A model generated the notes under the pieces. It had not been told where the DNA came from. It saw nothing but the letters and a program-made list of their open reading frames with translations, and did no database searches. The position numbers and the translations under genes were made by a program. This document shows, piece after piece, positions 36,612 through 45,306 of a stretch of 64,000 nucleotides of DNA. Each line of letters begins with the position of its first letter. Positions within the stretch are counted from its first letter, which is position 1. The stretch spans positions 1,302,001 to 1,366,000 of the forward strand of contig NZ_CP049056.1 in assembly GCF_011044155.1 (NCBI RefSeq), read 5' to 3'. Source of the DNA: Pikeienuella piscinae (GTDB taxonomy: Bacteria; Pseudomonadota; Alphaproteobacteria; Rhodobacterales; Rhodobacteraceae).

Positions 36612-37384
36612 GCGGCTTTTCCGTCGATTGGCTCACGCTCCGCGCAGGCGCCGACGACCGGGCGCGGGCGCCGGCCCTGCTGGAGAGAGTGAAGGTCTGG
36701 GCGGGGGACGGGCCGCTGCTCATCGCCGATCTCGGTGGCGGCTGCGGGGCGACAAGGCGCGCGCTGGGATCGCATCTGCCGGCGGCGCGCTGGCGTCTCC
36801 TCGACAATGATTCCGCGCTGCTCGACCAGGCGCCGCCCGGCGCGGATCTCGAGACGGTCGCGGTCGATCTCGCCGCGCGGCCCGAAGCCGCCTTCTTCCC
36901 CCCGCCGGACCTGGTCGCCGCTTCGGCGTTTTTCGATCTTGTCTCCGCCGCATGGATCGATCGTTTCGTCGCCCTCCTCGCCGCGTCGCGCGCGCCGCTC
37001 TACGCCGCGCTGACCTATGACGGGCGCGAGGACTGGCGCCCGGCGCCCCGGCATGAGGCAGCGGCGCTCGAAGCCTTTCGCGGCGACATGGCGCGCGACA
37101 AGGGCTTCGGCCCGGCGCTCGGGCCCAACGCGCCGCGCTATCTGGCTGACGCGCTCCGGCGGAGCGGCTACACGGTGCATGAGGCGGCGAGCGATTGGCG
37201 GCTGACGCGCGCGCGCGACGCGGCGCTGATCGAGTCGCTGGCGACCGGCGCCGCGACGGCGGCGCGCGTGCGCGCGGCGCTCTCGCCTGCTGCGCTGCGG
37301 GACTGGCGGACAGACCGCACTGCGGCGACGGCCGTCGTTATCGGTCATTGCGACATTCTCGCCTTTCCCGGCTCCGCGTCGTGA
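36608..37384 (+). CDS. SAM-dependent methyltransferase
   Basis: This 258-residue class I methyltransferase starts from a GTG overlapping the glycosyltransferase stop. Motif I is 'LLIADLGGGCGATRRALGS' near residue 37; the acidic residue after strand 2 is in 'WRLLDNDSALLDQ'; motif IV region is 'DLVAASAFFDLVSAAWIDRF'. A middle segment 'YAALTYDGREDWRPAPRHE' and 'GPNAPRYLADALRRSGY' look like an acceptor-binding cap and recur in proteins beside pterin-synthase-like and GT4 genes in related bacteria, as far as I recall. It closes the four-gene set; the M48 gene follows after 63 bp. The methyl acceptor is unknown. A longer frame from 36485 lies inside the preceding gene. Confidence 0.8.
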   Translation: MSGFSVDWLTLRAGADDRARAPALLERVKVWAGDGPLLIADLGGGCGATRRALGSHLPAARWRLLDNDSALLDQAPPGADLETVAVDLAARPEAAFFPPPDLVAASAFFDLVSAAWIDRFVALLAASRAPLYAALTYDGREDWRPAPRHEAAALEAFRGDMARDKGFGPALGPNAPRYLADALRRSGYTVHEAASDWRLTRARDAALIESLATGAATAARVRAALSPAALRDWRTDRTAATAVVIGHCDILAFPGSAS

Positions 37385-37447
37385 ATCGCGCCCCGCAAGG
37401 ACGCCCCGCCGCGTGACAAGCGGCGCCGGAGGGCACATATTCACGCC

Positions 37448-38146
37448 ATGATACGAATTCTCCTTCCCGTGCTTCTCGCCGCGCTCTGGGGCTGGCTGAT
37501 GTGGCGCATGGCGCTCGGCAAGATGAAGCGCGAGCTCGACGGCAATTCGACGCTGATCGATGATCCCGAGCTTGAAGCGGTGATCCGCAGGCTTGGCCGG
37601 CAGGTCGGGCTCGAACATCTGCAGGCGCATATCTACCGGACCGAGACGGTGAACGGGCTGGCGGCGCCTGACGGGCGCATCTTCATCACTTCCGGCCTTT
37701 TCGACCGTTACCGGCGCGGCGAGTTCACCGCCAGGGAGCTCGGCTCGGTCGTCGCGCATGAGCTTGGCCATGTCGCGCGCGGCCACGCGCGTCGCAGGAT
37801 GATCGACTGGACAGGGCAAAACGCCGCGCGCATGGCGCTCGGCATGGTGTTGAGCCGGTTCATCCCCTTCGTCGGTTATCATGTCGCGCATTTCCTCACC
37901 ACGGCGCTGACGACCAAACTGTCGCGGCGCGACGAGTTTCAGGCGGATGAATACGCTTCGGCGCTGATGCTGAAGGCCGGGTTCGGAACCGGGCCGCAGA
38001 TCACGATGTTCGAGAAGCTGGCCAAACTCTCTCCGGGGCCGTCCGGCGTCGCCTGGCTCGCCAGCCACCCTGCGACGGAAGAGCGAATCGCGGCCATCCG
38101 CGCCCGCGCCGTCGGTTGGGCGGAAACGGTCGAGAAGGCGGACTGA
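37448..38146 (+). CDS. M48 family metalloprotease
   Basis: This 232-residue zinc protease has one N-terminal membrane anchor ('MIRILLPVLLAALWGWLMW') and the catalytic 'SVVAHELGHVARGHARR' (HExxH) near residues 105-121. The third ligand Glu lies in 'FQADEYASALM' (E-x-x-A-D-like, here F-Q-A-D-E-Y). 'NGLAAPDGRIFITSGLF' upstream is also typical of M48. It is close to the periplasmic BepA/YggG and Oma1-like proteases that degrade misfolded envelope proteins. It follows the methyltransferase by 63 bp and is convergent with the PIN gene. Confidence 0.85.
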   Translation: MIRILLPVLLAALWGWLMWRMALGKMKRELDGNSTLIDDPELEAVIRRLGRQVGLEHLQAHIYRTETVNGLAAPDGRIFITSGLFDRYRRGEFTARELGSVVAHELGHVARGHARRRMIDWTGQNAARMALGMVLSRFIPFVGYHVAHFLTTALTTKLSRRDEFQADEYASALMLKAGFGTGPQITMFEKLAKLSPGPSGVAWLASHPATEERIAAIRARAVGWAETVEKAD

Positions 38147-38156
38147 CTCCACCCCT

Positions 38157-38711
38157 TCAGCCGGTCGGGGGAGCGGCGCTTTCCCAGGCCTTGCCGAGAC
38201 GGGGCAAGGCCGCCCGCTTCAGGAAAGCGCGAAAGGACGCGCCGCGCGCCTCGGCCATCGCCGCGATCGGACGCATCGCCGCCTCCATCCGCTGGGAATC
38301 GCGCGCGAAAGCGGCGGCGAGAAATTCGTCCGGATGGAGCCGTCCGACGCCGAGCGGGCGAAGAAGCCGCAGCGGAAAATCGCGGGTATTGAACGTAAGG
38401 ATCGCCTCCGCTCCCCCCGTCAGTGCGGCGGCGATCACATGGGCGTCCGCCGGATCTGGCGGCGCAAGTTCCTGCTCCCGCGCCTCGTAACCCTTGATCT
38501 CGCCGGATGGAAAGCACGCGCGAAGAAGCGCGATATCGCCGCGCGCCAGCATTTCCGCCGCCGCGCCCTGTTTGGCGCCGGCGGCGCGCGCCCATTCCTC
38601 CAGCACCCGCGCCGAATAGAGCGGCGTGAAGCCGTCCGCGCGCGCATAGGCGAGCAGGATTTCGCGCGTTGCGACCGGGAAGAGCGCGCAAGCGTCCACG
38701 AACAGCCGCAT
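38157..38711 (-). CDS. PIN domain protein (VapC-like, RSP_2602-type)
   Basis: This 184-residue protein has a PIN nuclease fold. The first acidic residue is in 'MRLFVDACALFP', the Glu in 'LYSARVLEEWARA', and the later Asp residues in 'PPDPADAHVIAAALTGGAEAILTFNTRDFP', the standard P-x-D-x-H/ D-...-T-x-N-x-x-D-F ending. It is longer than most VapC toxins (about 130 residues) and resembles a Rhodobacter PIN group. No recognisable antitoxin precedes it. An upstream frame ending at 38711 shares one base (TGATG), which would fit coupling, but its product looks unlike an antitoxin. The RNA target is unknown. Confidence 0.75.
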   Translation of the reverse strand: MRLFVDACALFPVATREILLAYARADGFTPLYSARVLEEWARAAGAKQGAAAEMLARGDIALLRACFPSGEIKGYEAREQELAPPDPADAHVIAAALTGGAEAILTFNTRDFPLRLLRPLGVGRLHPDEFLAAAFARDSQRMEAAMRPIAAMAEARGASFRAFLKRAALPRLGKAWESAAPPTG

Positions 38712-39031
38712 CAGAGTAGCCGGACGGCGCGTATCGCGGGGTTGGCCGTCCGCGGCGGCGCGGCTTGCGCCGAACCATCCGGGCCAGCCAGCCCGGCGGC
38801 GATCGCCGCCGCGCCGCGTGCGGGCCGGAGGCGCGCAAACGCCGCCAAACCGGATGCGATTGGCGCATCGGTTCGCCCACGTCCCTTCGGCGCGCGGATG
38901 GCGTCGAAAGCTCTTGCAGACGATTTTGTGCGCTGCAACGCATGCCCGCTCGCACTCGCAAAAATCCACCGGCCCCGGTTCTGGCGCAGGCGGAAGGTAT
39001 GGCGGCTCAGCTTGTCGTCCGGGTGGGGCAT
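38711..39031 (-). CDS. hypothetical ORF upstream of the PIN gene
   Basis: The frame would encode 106 residues starting 'MPHPDDKLSRHTF' and ending one base inside the PIN gene start. The composition is very Ala/Arg/Pro-rich in the second half and no domain is recognised. It may be a shadow frame in GC-rich spacer, or a degraded antitoxin partner. The rest of 38712-39110 holds nothing I can support. Coupling by TGATG is the only argument for it. Confidence 0.2.
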   Translation of the reverse strand: MPHPDDKLSRHTFRLRQNRGRWIFASASGHALQRTKSSARAFDAIRAPKGRGRTDAPIASGLAAFARLRPARGAAAIAAGLAGPDGSAQAAPPRTANPAIRAVRLL

Positions 39032-39110
39032 GACCGCGCCTTAGCGCGCGTCGTCTGGAAAGGAAAGCGGGCGGGGCGTCAGCCCCGACCGCAGGGATTC
39101 ATCCGCGCGT

Positions 39111-39278
39111 TCAGTCGGCGCGGACGGGGCGGGCGACGGGCGCCGTGAAAAGGGCGCGGAGCCAGCCCCAGGCGGCGGTGAAGCCGGCGCGAGTCACTTC
39201 GGCGCGCATCCGCTGGGCGCGGATTTCAATCGCGCGAATCTCAGCCTCGGTCGGCGTCCGGTAGTTATAGTCGGTCAT
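39111..39278 (-). CDS. small conserved protein (RSP_7527-like)
   Basis: From the ATG at 39278, with AGGAG 10 bp upstream, the frame gives 55 residues: a polar start 'MTDYNYRTPTEAEIRAIE', a basic helix 'RAQRMRAEVTRAG', and an amphipathic 'AAWGWLRALF' near the end. Small proteins with this 'P-T-x-A-E-I-R-A-I-E' start are common in Rhodobacterales and I recall the RSP_7527 family name for them. The function is unknown. The longer frame up to 39401 lacks a ribosome site. Confidence 0.6.
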   Translation of the reverse strand: MTDYNYRTPTEAEIRAIEIRAQRMRAEVTRAGFTAAWGWLRALFTAPVARPVRAD

Positions 39279-39404
39279 TCTCTTCAACTCCTGACATCGC
39301 GGCGCGCCGGATTTGGGCGTCGCTCGGATGCCAGTGAGATAGGCTCTCCCAAGCGATGTTGCATCGCACCATCCCGCAGTGCGGTCATGCGCCGCATGCA
39401 TGGC

Positions 39405-39974
39405 TTAGAAGACGCCTGGCCGCGCCCCGCTCCGCGCCGCGTTCGCCAGCCATTCGAAGACATATGCGCCAAGCGAGCGAAAACAGATCAGGGTGAACGC
39501 CCCATCCGACCCCGCCCAGAACGCCGCCGCGACCTGGCCGAGCCGGGTGCGGCGCAGATCGCCCGGCCCGAACGCATCGGGCGAGAGATCGACCGGCGCG
39601 CCGCTTGCGATCAGCTCGCGCGCGCCCAGCCCCTCAACGCGCAGGACCGCACGGGCGTCGGAAACGTCGGCGACAAGATGATGACGCCCCGCCAGGACGG
39701 ATTTGAGCGCTCCCACCGCGCCGGGCGCGGCGGCGTAACCGGTGACGAGCAACAGCTCGTCCGGCGCCATCCAGCCGAGCCCGCCCTCCGCAGTCTCCTG
39801 AAAGCGCCGCACCCCGGGGAGCGCGCAACCCGCTACAGATTCCACCGCCGCCCCGAACTCCCTGTCGGCGAGGTCGCCGCGAATCGTCACCATGCCGATG
39901 GCGCCCATATCGCGGATCGTCGCCGCAGGTCCGGCGAAGACCGCGTCTCGCGTCGATGTAACCGGTTCAGACAT
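39405..39974 (-). CDS. soxG: sarcosine oxidase subunit gamma
   Basis: This 189-residue subunit is the smallest GcvT-like part of heterotetrameric sarcosine oxidase, which demethylates sarcosine to glycine, producing methylene-THF and H2O2. Family landmarks are 'GMVTIRGDLADREF', 'LGWMAPDELLLVTGY', 'HHLVADVSDARAVLRVEG', 'DLSPDAFGPGDLRRTRLGQVAAAFW' and 'SLGAYVFEWL'. The start at 39974 overlaps the end of soxA by 8 bp, and it closes the operon. Confidence 0.9.
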   Translation of the reverse strand: MSEPVTSTRDAVFAGPAATIRDMGAIGMVTIRGDLADREFGAAVESVAGCALPGVRRFQETAEGGLGWMAPDELLLVTGYAAAPGAVGALKSVLAGRHHLVADVSDARAVLRVEGLGARELIASGAPVDLSPDAFGPGDLRRTRLGQVAAAFWAGSDGAFTLICFRSLGAYVFEWLANAARSGARPGVF

Positions 39975-42900
39975 TCTGCCGCGCCCCTTCCTTGTCATAG
40001 GCGACCGGGTCGACGATCCGCGCCCGGATAACGTCGCCGCCGCCGACCGGAAAGCTGATCACATCGCCCATCCGGGACGGACCGTTCCGGATGAGACCGA
40101 GCGCCACCGAACGGTCCAGCGTCGGCGACCAGTAGGTCGAGGTGACGCGGCCGATCACCTCCGGCTTCGACGCCGCCGGGTCGGCGACCGCATAGGCGCC
40201 GTCCGGCAGCACCCGCTTCGGGTCTTCGGTGGCGAGTCCGACGAACGCCTCTCGCCCTTCGCGGGCGAGAAAGGCGCGCTCCTGCGCGCGCTTGCCGATG
40301 AAATCCGCCTTCTTCTTCGAGACCGCCCAGTGCAGCCCCAGATCCTGCGGCGTCACCGTGCCGTCGGTCTCGTCGCCGATCATGATGAAGCCCTTCTCGG
40401 CCCGCATGACATGCAGCGCCTCGGTGCCGTAGGGCGTGATCCCATGCGCCGAGCCGGCGGCGCATATCGCATCCCAAAGCGCCTGACCGCGATGCGCTGG
40501 CGCGGCGATCTCGTAGGAAAGTTCACCGCTGAATGATATCCGGTAGATACGCGCCGGAACGCCGGCGATTTCTCCCTCCGCAAGCGCCATGAACGGCAAG
40601 GCTTCGGCCGAGAGGTCGATATCGGTGAGGCCGGTGAGCACCTCGCGCGCCTTCGGCCCGGCGACCGCGACCTGCGCGTATTGCTCGGTCAGATTGGCGG
40701 TGAAAACCTTGAAATCCCACCACTCGGTCTGCAGCCATTCCTCCATCCAGCCATGCACCCCATCGGCGCCGCCGGATGTCGTGTGGCAGAGAAACTCGTC
40801 CTCGCCGATCCGGGCGACGACGCCGTCATCGAAGAGAAAGCCGTTCTCGTTGCACATCAGTCCATAACGGCAGCGACCCGGTTTCAGCGTCGACATCATG
40901 TTGGTGTAGAGCAGATCGAGGAAACGCCCCGCGTCCGGCCCCTTCACCAGAATCTTGCCCAGGGTGGAGGCGTCCAGCATGCCGACGCCGCGCCGCACCG
41001 CCAGCACCTCCCGGATCACCGCGTCCTCGCGCGTCTCTCCCGGGCGGCGATAGCAGTAGGGGCGGCGCCATTCCGCCACCGGCTCCCAGTCGGCGCCTGC
41101 GTCTTCATGCCAGTCATGCATCGCCGTGCGCCTGAGCGGCTTGAAGAGCGCGCCAGCGTCCCTCCCCGCGATGGCGCCGAGGGAGATCGGCGTATACGGT
41201 GGGCGGAAGGTCGTCGTCCCGACCTCCGGCACAGGCGTGTTCAGGCTGTTCGCGAGAATGGCGAGCCCGTTGATGTTGCTCAGCTTACCCTGATCCGTCG
41301 CCATCCCAAGCGTGGTGTAGCGCTTGGCGTGCTCGACGCTCTCGTACCCCTCGCGGGCCGCAAGTTCGATATCGGCTGCGGTGACGTCATTCTGATAATC
41401 GAGGAAGTGCTTCGTTCCATGCGCGTAGCGGCCGACCGACGGCGCGAACCAGAGCGGGACGAGCGGAGCCATCTCCGGCTCATCCACCACCGACGCCGGC
41501 GCCGCGCCCGGCGCGCGCCCGAGTTCCGCCGCCGCCCGCGCGCCGGCGGCCCAGCCATCCGCCATGCCTTCGGCGGCGCCGAGCAATCCGTTCGCGGCCC
41601 CGGCGGCGAAGGTGTTCACCGCGCCCTCGCCATCTGTCGGCGCGCCCCGCTCCGGCGCAGGGCGAAACATCGCCTGCGCCTCGTCCCAGGCCAGCTTGCC
41701 GCCGCAATGCGAATAGAGATGCACGACCGGCGACCAGCCGCCCGACATCGCTAGGCAATCGCAGCCGATTTCCTCGACCGCGCCGCCGACACGCCCGTCG
41801 GCGGTGCGCCGGGCGATGGTCACGCCCTTCAGCGCGCCGCCTCCGACCGCCTTCACCACGGTGGCGCCCGCGCGCACCTCGATGCCGAGCGCGCGCGCCC
41901 GTTCCGGCAGCGCACCGGCGACTTCGGTGCGCGAGTCGACGATCGCCGGCACGCGAAGTCCGGCTTCGAAAGCCGCGATCGCGGTTCGATAGGCGTCGTC
42001 ATTATTGGCGAAAACCACGATCTCCCGCCCCGGCGCGACGCCCCAGAGCGCGATATAGTCGCGCACCGCCGAGGCCAGCATCACCCCCGGCAGGTCGTTA
42101 TCGGCAAAGACGAGCGGGCGCTCGATGGCGCCCGCAGCGATCACGATCCGCTTCGCCCTGACCCGCCAGAGCCGGTGGCGCGGCCCGTCCGAGACGCCGA
42201 GATGATCGCCGCAGCGTTCGTTCAGCAACGCATAGCCGTGGTCATAGAGCCCGGCCGCCTGGCAGCGGGTGCGGATCGTGACGTTCGCCATCGCCTCCAG
42301 TTCCGCGACCCGCGCCGCCGTCCATTCGGCGCCGTCCTGTCCGTCGATGCGGATATCCGTCTCGCTCAGCAGCCGGCCGCCGGGATGCGCGCCCTGCTCC
42401 ACCAGCAGAACTCGCGCGCCCGCGCGCCCGGCGGCCAGCGCCGCCGCCAGCCCGGCCTGCCCGGCGCCCACCACCAGAACGTCGGTGAAGGCGTGGAAAT
42501 GCTCGTACTCGTCCGGGTCGGGTTCGGTCGGCGCCGGGCCCAGACCGGCGGTCTGGCGGATGAAAGGCTCGTAGAGATGCTTCCAGGCGATGCGCGGAAA
42601 GAGGAAGGTCTTGTAATAGAAGCCGGCGGAAAAGACCGGCGCGACGGACGCTGCCGCGGCGTTCAGCGCGCCGATGTCGTATTCGAGGCTCGGCCAGTGG
42701 TTCTGGCTTTTCGCCGTCAACCCGTCGAATAACTCGGTCATCGTGGCGCGCTGGTTCGGCTCGGCGCGCGCGCCCTCGCCCACCGTCATCAGCGCGTTCG
42801 GCTCCTCCACCCCGGCCGCCACCAGGCCGCGCGGACGGTGATACTTGAACGATCGCCCCATCAGCGAGCGGCCCGAGGCGAGCAGCGCCGAGGCGAGCGT

Positions 42901-42999
42901 GTCGCCCGCGAAGCCTTGCAGCCATTTACCGTTGAAACGGTATGCGACCGGCGTTTCACGGTCGATCAGGCGCCCCCCCCGGTTGAGACGATGCGGCAT
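39967..42999 (-). CDS. soxA: sarcosine oxidase subunit alpha
   Basis: This 1010-residue alpha subunit has the expected three-part layout. The N-terminal [2Fe-2S]-ferredoxin-like fold is 'VAYRFNGKWLQGFAGDTLASALLASG'. The NAD/FAD-binding region follows with 'VLVVGAGQAGLAAALAAGRAGARVLLV' (about 170-196) and 'ADNDLPGVMLASAVRDYI'. From about residue 610 a GcvT-like folate-binding domain begins, with 'LGKILVKGPDAGRFLDLLYTNMMSTLKPGRCRYGLMCNENGFLFDDGV'-region features and 'AEKGFIMIGDETDGTVTPQDLG'. It binds THF, which takes the methyl carbon. It directly abuts soxD (stop at 43000) and overlaps soxG. Confidence 0.95.
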   Translation of the reverse strand: MPHRLNRGGRLIDRETPVAYRFNGKWLQGFAGDTLASALLASGRSLMGRSFKYHRPRGLVAAGVEEPNALMTVGEGARAEPNQRATMTELFDGLTAKSQNHWPSLEYDIGALNAAAASVAPVFSAGFYYKTFLFPRIAWKHLYEPFIRQTAGLGPAPTEPDPDEYEHFHAFTDVLVVGAGQAGLAAALAAGRAGARVLLVEQGAHPGGRLLSETDIRIDGQDGAEWTAARVAELEAMANVTIRTRCQAAGLYDHGYALLNERCGDHLGVSDGPRHRLWRVRAKRIVIAAGAIERPLVFADNDLPGVMLASAVRDYIALWGVAPGREIVVFANNDDAYRTAIAAFEAGLRVPAIVDSRTEVAGALPERARALGIEVRAGATVVKAVGGGALKGVTIARRTADGRVGGAVEEIGCDCLAMSGGWSPVVHLYSHCGGKLAWDEAQAMFRPAPERGAPTDGEGAVNTFAAGAANGLLGAAEGMADGWAAGARAAAELGRAPGAAPASVVDEPEMAPLVPLWFAPSVGRYAHGTKHFLDYQNDVTAADIELAAREGYESVEHAKRYTTLGMATDQGKLSNINGLAILANSLNTPVPEVGTTTFRPPYTPISLGAIAGRDAGALFKPLRRTAMHDWHEDAGADWEPVAEWRRPYCYRRPGETREDAVIREVLAVRRGVGMLDASTLGKILVKGPDAGRFLDLLYTNMMSTLKPGRCRYGLMCNENGFLFDDGVVARIGEDEFLCHTTSGGADGVHGWMEEWLQTEWWDFKVFTANLTEQYAQVAVAGPKAREVLTGLTDIDLSAEALPFMALAEGEIAGVPARIYRISFSGELSYEIAAPAHRGQALWDAICAAGSAHGITPYGTEALHVMRAEKGFIMIGDETDGTVTPQDLGLHWAVSKKKADFIGKRAQERAFLAREGREAFVGLATEDPKRVLPDGAYAVADPAASKPEVIGRVTSTYWSPTLDRSVALGLIRNGPSRMGDVISFPVGGGDVIRARIVDPVAYDKEGARQNV

Positions 43000-43308
43000 C
43001 TATTTCGCCTTCCGCTTTTCAATCCTGTCCAGAATCTCCTGCGGCGGACCGGCGACATTGGCGGGATAGGTCCCGTAGACCTCCAGCGTCACGGTGTCCC
43101 GCGCGGCGTGGAACCACTTGCCGCAGCCATAGGCGTGGCGCCAGCGCTCGAAATGCGGGCCGCGCGGGTTGGTCCGCTCGAACATATAGGCTTCGAAGGC
43201 GCTGTCGTCGGAACCCGGCCCATGACGCGCGATATGCGCCTCGCCGCCGGGTGCGAACTCGGTCTCTTCACCGGCGACGCCGCAATGGGGGCAGGTCAGA
43301 AGGAGCAT
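43000..43308 (-). CDS. soxD: sarcosine oxidase subunit delta
   Basis: This 102-residue zinc-binding subunit starts 'MLLLTCPHCGVAGEETEF' (first CxxC pair) and contains 'RGPHFERWRHAYGCGKWFHAARDTVT' (the last Cys and His of the zinc site) and 'VYGTYPANVAGPP'. Both are family signatures. The ATG at 43308 was chosen because the frame upstream lacks the family start. It abuts soxA with no gap and follows the small membrane protein gene by 186 bp. Confidence 0.92.
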   Translation of the reverse strand: MLLLTCPHCGVAGEETEFAPGGEAHIARHGPGSDDSAFEAYMFERTNPRGPHFERWRHAYGCGKWFHAARDTVTLEVYGTYPANVAGPPQEILDRIEKRKAK

Positions 43309-43494
43309 GCTGGGCCTCTCCGCGCAAAAATATCGTCGCGGAAGGAAGCCCGCCGCGACGAATATCATCCGTTGCGGATGGTGGATGACACATGCCCGAC
43401 CCTGGTCGCAACGCAATCCCGACCCGTGCAGGTCAAGTTTCGACCAAATGGGCCGCTCGCGGCGCCCGCCGCAACGGCGGGCGCCGCGTGTCGA

Positions 43495-43719
43495 TCAGTT
43501 GTCGTCCGCGGGCGCGGTCGTCCCGCCCTCAGTCTCTGCAGGCGCCTCGGCGCCATCGGTTCCGTCGGTCGTCGTTTCACCGGACTCCACGGTGACCGAG
43601 TCCGTTTCGCCGTCGAGCATCGCCATCCCGTCTCCGTAGACGAAATAGGCGATCACGGCCACGACGATGACCAGACCACCAATGATGTAAGCCTTGGAAT
43701 TATTGCCGCCTTGGGCCAT
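43495..43719 (-). CDS. small membrane protein with acidic Thr/Glu-rich tail
   Basis: This 74-residue protein has a short polar start (MAQGGNNSKAY), one membrane span ('IIGGLVIVVAVIAYFVYG'), and a tail of Asp, Glu, Thr and Ala ('TVESGETTTDGTDGAEAP'). GGAGAT-type ribosome site lies about 8 bp upstream on the minus strand (AGGAGATCGGGATG). I do not recognise a family, but membrane-anchored proteins of this shape are frequent in Rhodobacterales. It sits between soxB and soxD, which are usually adjacent, so it may be part of the operon. It has no homology to known Sox subunits that I can see. Confidence 0.6.
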   Translation of the reverse strand: MAQGGNNSKAYIIGGLVIVVAVIAYFVYGDGMAMLDGETDSVTVESGETTTDGTDGAEAPAETEGGTTAPADDN

Positions 43720-43887
43720 CCCGATCTCCTCTCACATTGAGTCTGCGACTTACGTAACGCGCTGCGCAGGAAGAACGTTCCCCACCCGCGCAACCTGAGG
43801 TTATACGGAGATAGTGGCGGCGCTGTGTCGGTGTAAGCGTCTCGCCCGACGCACCCTTGAAACGGCGGAGCACGAACCCCGTGCGGT

Positions 43888-45132
43888 TCAGTGCGCGACG
43901 GCCGCCGCGACGCTTTCGTCGATCATCCGGCCTTCGCGGAACCGGTCGAGGCCGAACGGGCCGGCGACTTCGTCCTCGCCATTCGCGATCAGCGAGGCCG
44001 TGGCCCAGCCGGAGCCGGGGATCGCCTTGAACCCGCCGGTGCCCCAGCCGCAATTGAGGAACATGCCCTCGACCGGCGCCTTGCCGATGATCGGGCTGCG
44101 GTCGCCGGTCATGTCGACGATCCCGCCCCATTGCCGGAGCATCTTGAGGCGGGAAAGCATCGGGAAGGTCTCCTTCAGCGCGCGCACCGTCTCCTCGATA
44201 TGATGAAAGGAGCCGCGTTGGGTGTAGTTGTTGAACCCGTCTGCGCCGCCGCCGATCACCATCTCGCCCTTGTCCGACTGGCTCATGTAGCCGTGGACGG
44301 TGTTCGCCATCACCACGATGTCCATGCAGGGTTTGATCGGCTCAGAGACCAGCGCCTGAAGCGTCACCGATTCGATGGGCAGGCGGAAACCCGCCATATC
44401 GGCGATCACTCCGGAATGGCCGGCGACGATCGCCGCGACCTTTCTGGCGCGGATCGGCCCGCGCGTCGTCTGGACCCCGGTGACCCGGCCGCCCGCGACA
44501 TCGATCCCGGTGACCTCGGTCTTCTGGAGGATATGAACGCCGAGGTCGGAGGCCGCCCGCGCATAACCCCATGCGACGGCGTCATGGCGGGCGGTGCCGC
44601 CGCGCGGCTGCCAGAGCCCGCCGAGAACCGGAAAGCGAGGCCCGGAGATCTCGATGATCGGACAGAGCTGCTTGACCCTCTCCGGGCTCACCATCTCGGT
44701 CTCGATCCCGGCGAGCCGGTTGGCGTGGGCGGTGCGGCGAAGCGCGCGTAGTTCATGCTCCGTCTGGCAGAGCATCATCACGCCTCGGGGCGAGAACATG
44801 ACGTTGAAATTCAGCTTCTGGCTCAAATCCTCGTAAAGCCCGCGCGAAAGCTCGTAGATCGCCGCCGAGGGCTCCTGAAGGTAGTTGGAGCGGATGATCG
44901 TGGTGTTGCGCCCGGTGTTGCCGCCGCCGAGCCAGCCCTTCTCCACCACCGCGATATTCCGGACGCCGTGGTTCTTCGCAAGGTAATACGCAGTGGCGAG
45001 CCCGTGCCCGCCGGCGCCGATGATCACGACATCGTATTCGGGCTTCGGCTCGGGCGCCGCCCAGGCCCGCTGCCAGCCCTGGTGATAACCGAAAGCTTCG
45101 CGCGCCACGGCGAATGCGGAATAGCGTTTCAT
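43888..45132 (-). CDS. soxB: sarcosine oxidase subunit beta
   Basis: This 414-residue FAD/FMN-containing subunit oxidises sarcosine. The N-terminus has 'YDVVIIGAGGHGLATAYYLAKNHG' (FAD Rossmann motif near residues 33-56) followed by 'KGWLGGGNTGRNTTIIRSNYL', typical of SoxB. Later come 'LGGLWQPRGGTARHDAVAWGYARAA', 'VIADMAGFRLPIE' and the C-terminal 'NCGWGTGGFKAIPGSGWATASLIANGE'. The ATG at 45132 gives the usual length; the frame continues far upstream only as antisense of ccmI. It lies 168 bp before the small membrane protein gene and 174 bp from divergent ccmI. Confidence 0.93.
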   Translation of the reverse strand: MKRYSAFAVAREAFGYHQGWQRAWAAPEPKPEYDVVIIGAGGHGLATAYYLAKNHGVRNIAVVEKGWLGGGNTGRNTTIIRSNYLQEPSAAIYELSRGLYEDLSQKLNFNVMFSPRGVMMLCQTEHELRALRRTAHANRLAGIETEMVSPERVKQLCPIIEISGPRFPVLGGLWQPRGGTARHDAVAWGYARAASDLGVHILQKTEVTGIDVAGGRVTGVQTTRGPIRARKVAAIVAGHSGVIADMAGFRLPIESVTLQALVSEPIKPCMDIVVMANTVHGYMSQSDKGEMVIGGGADGFNNYTQRGSFHHIEETVRALKETFPMLSRLKMLRQWGGIVDMTGDRSPIIGKAPVEGMFLNCGWGTGGFKAIPGSGWATASLIANGEDEVAGPFGLDRFREGRMIDESVAAAVAH

Positions 45133-45306
45133 GGCGGACCGGCCCTTCCCTGTGCTGATGAGGTCTCTATAGCCCGGCCGGGCCGCCCCTGACGCGCCGA
45201 CACGGCGTCGCGGGGACGGATCGCGACATCGCGCCCGGTTTGGCGAAAGTGCGACTTCGCCGCGTTGCCGCCGCGGCGGCGGCGGTTTAGGTGTATCCGG
45301 GAAAAC

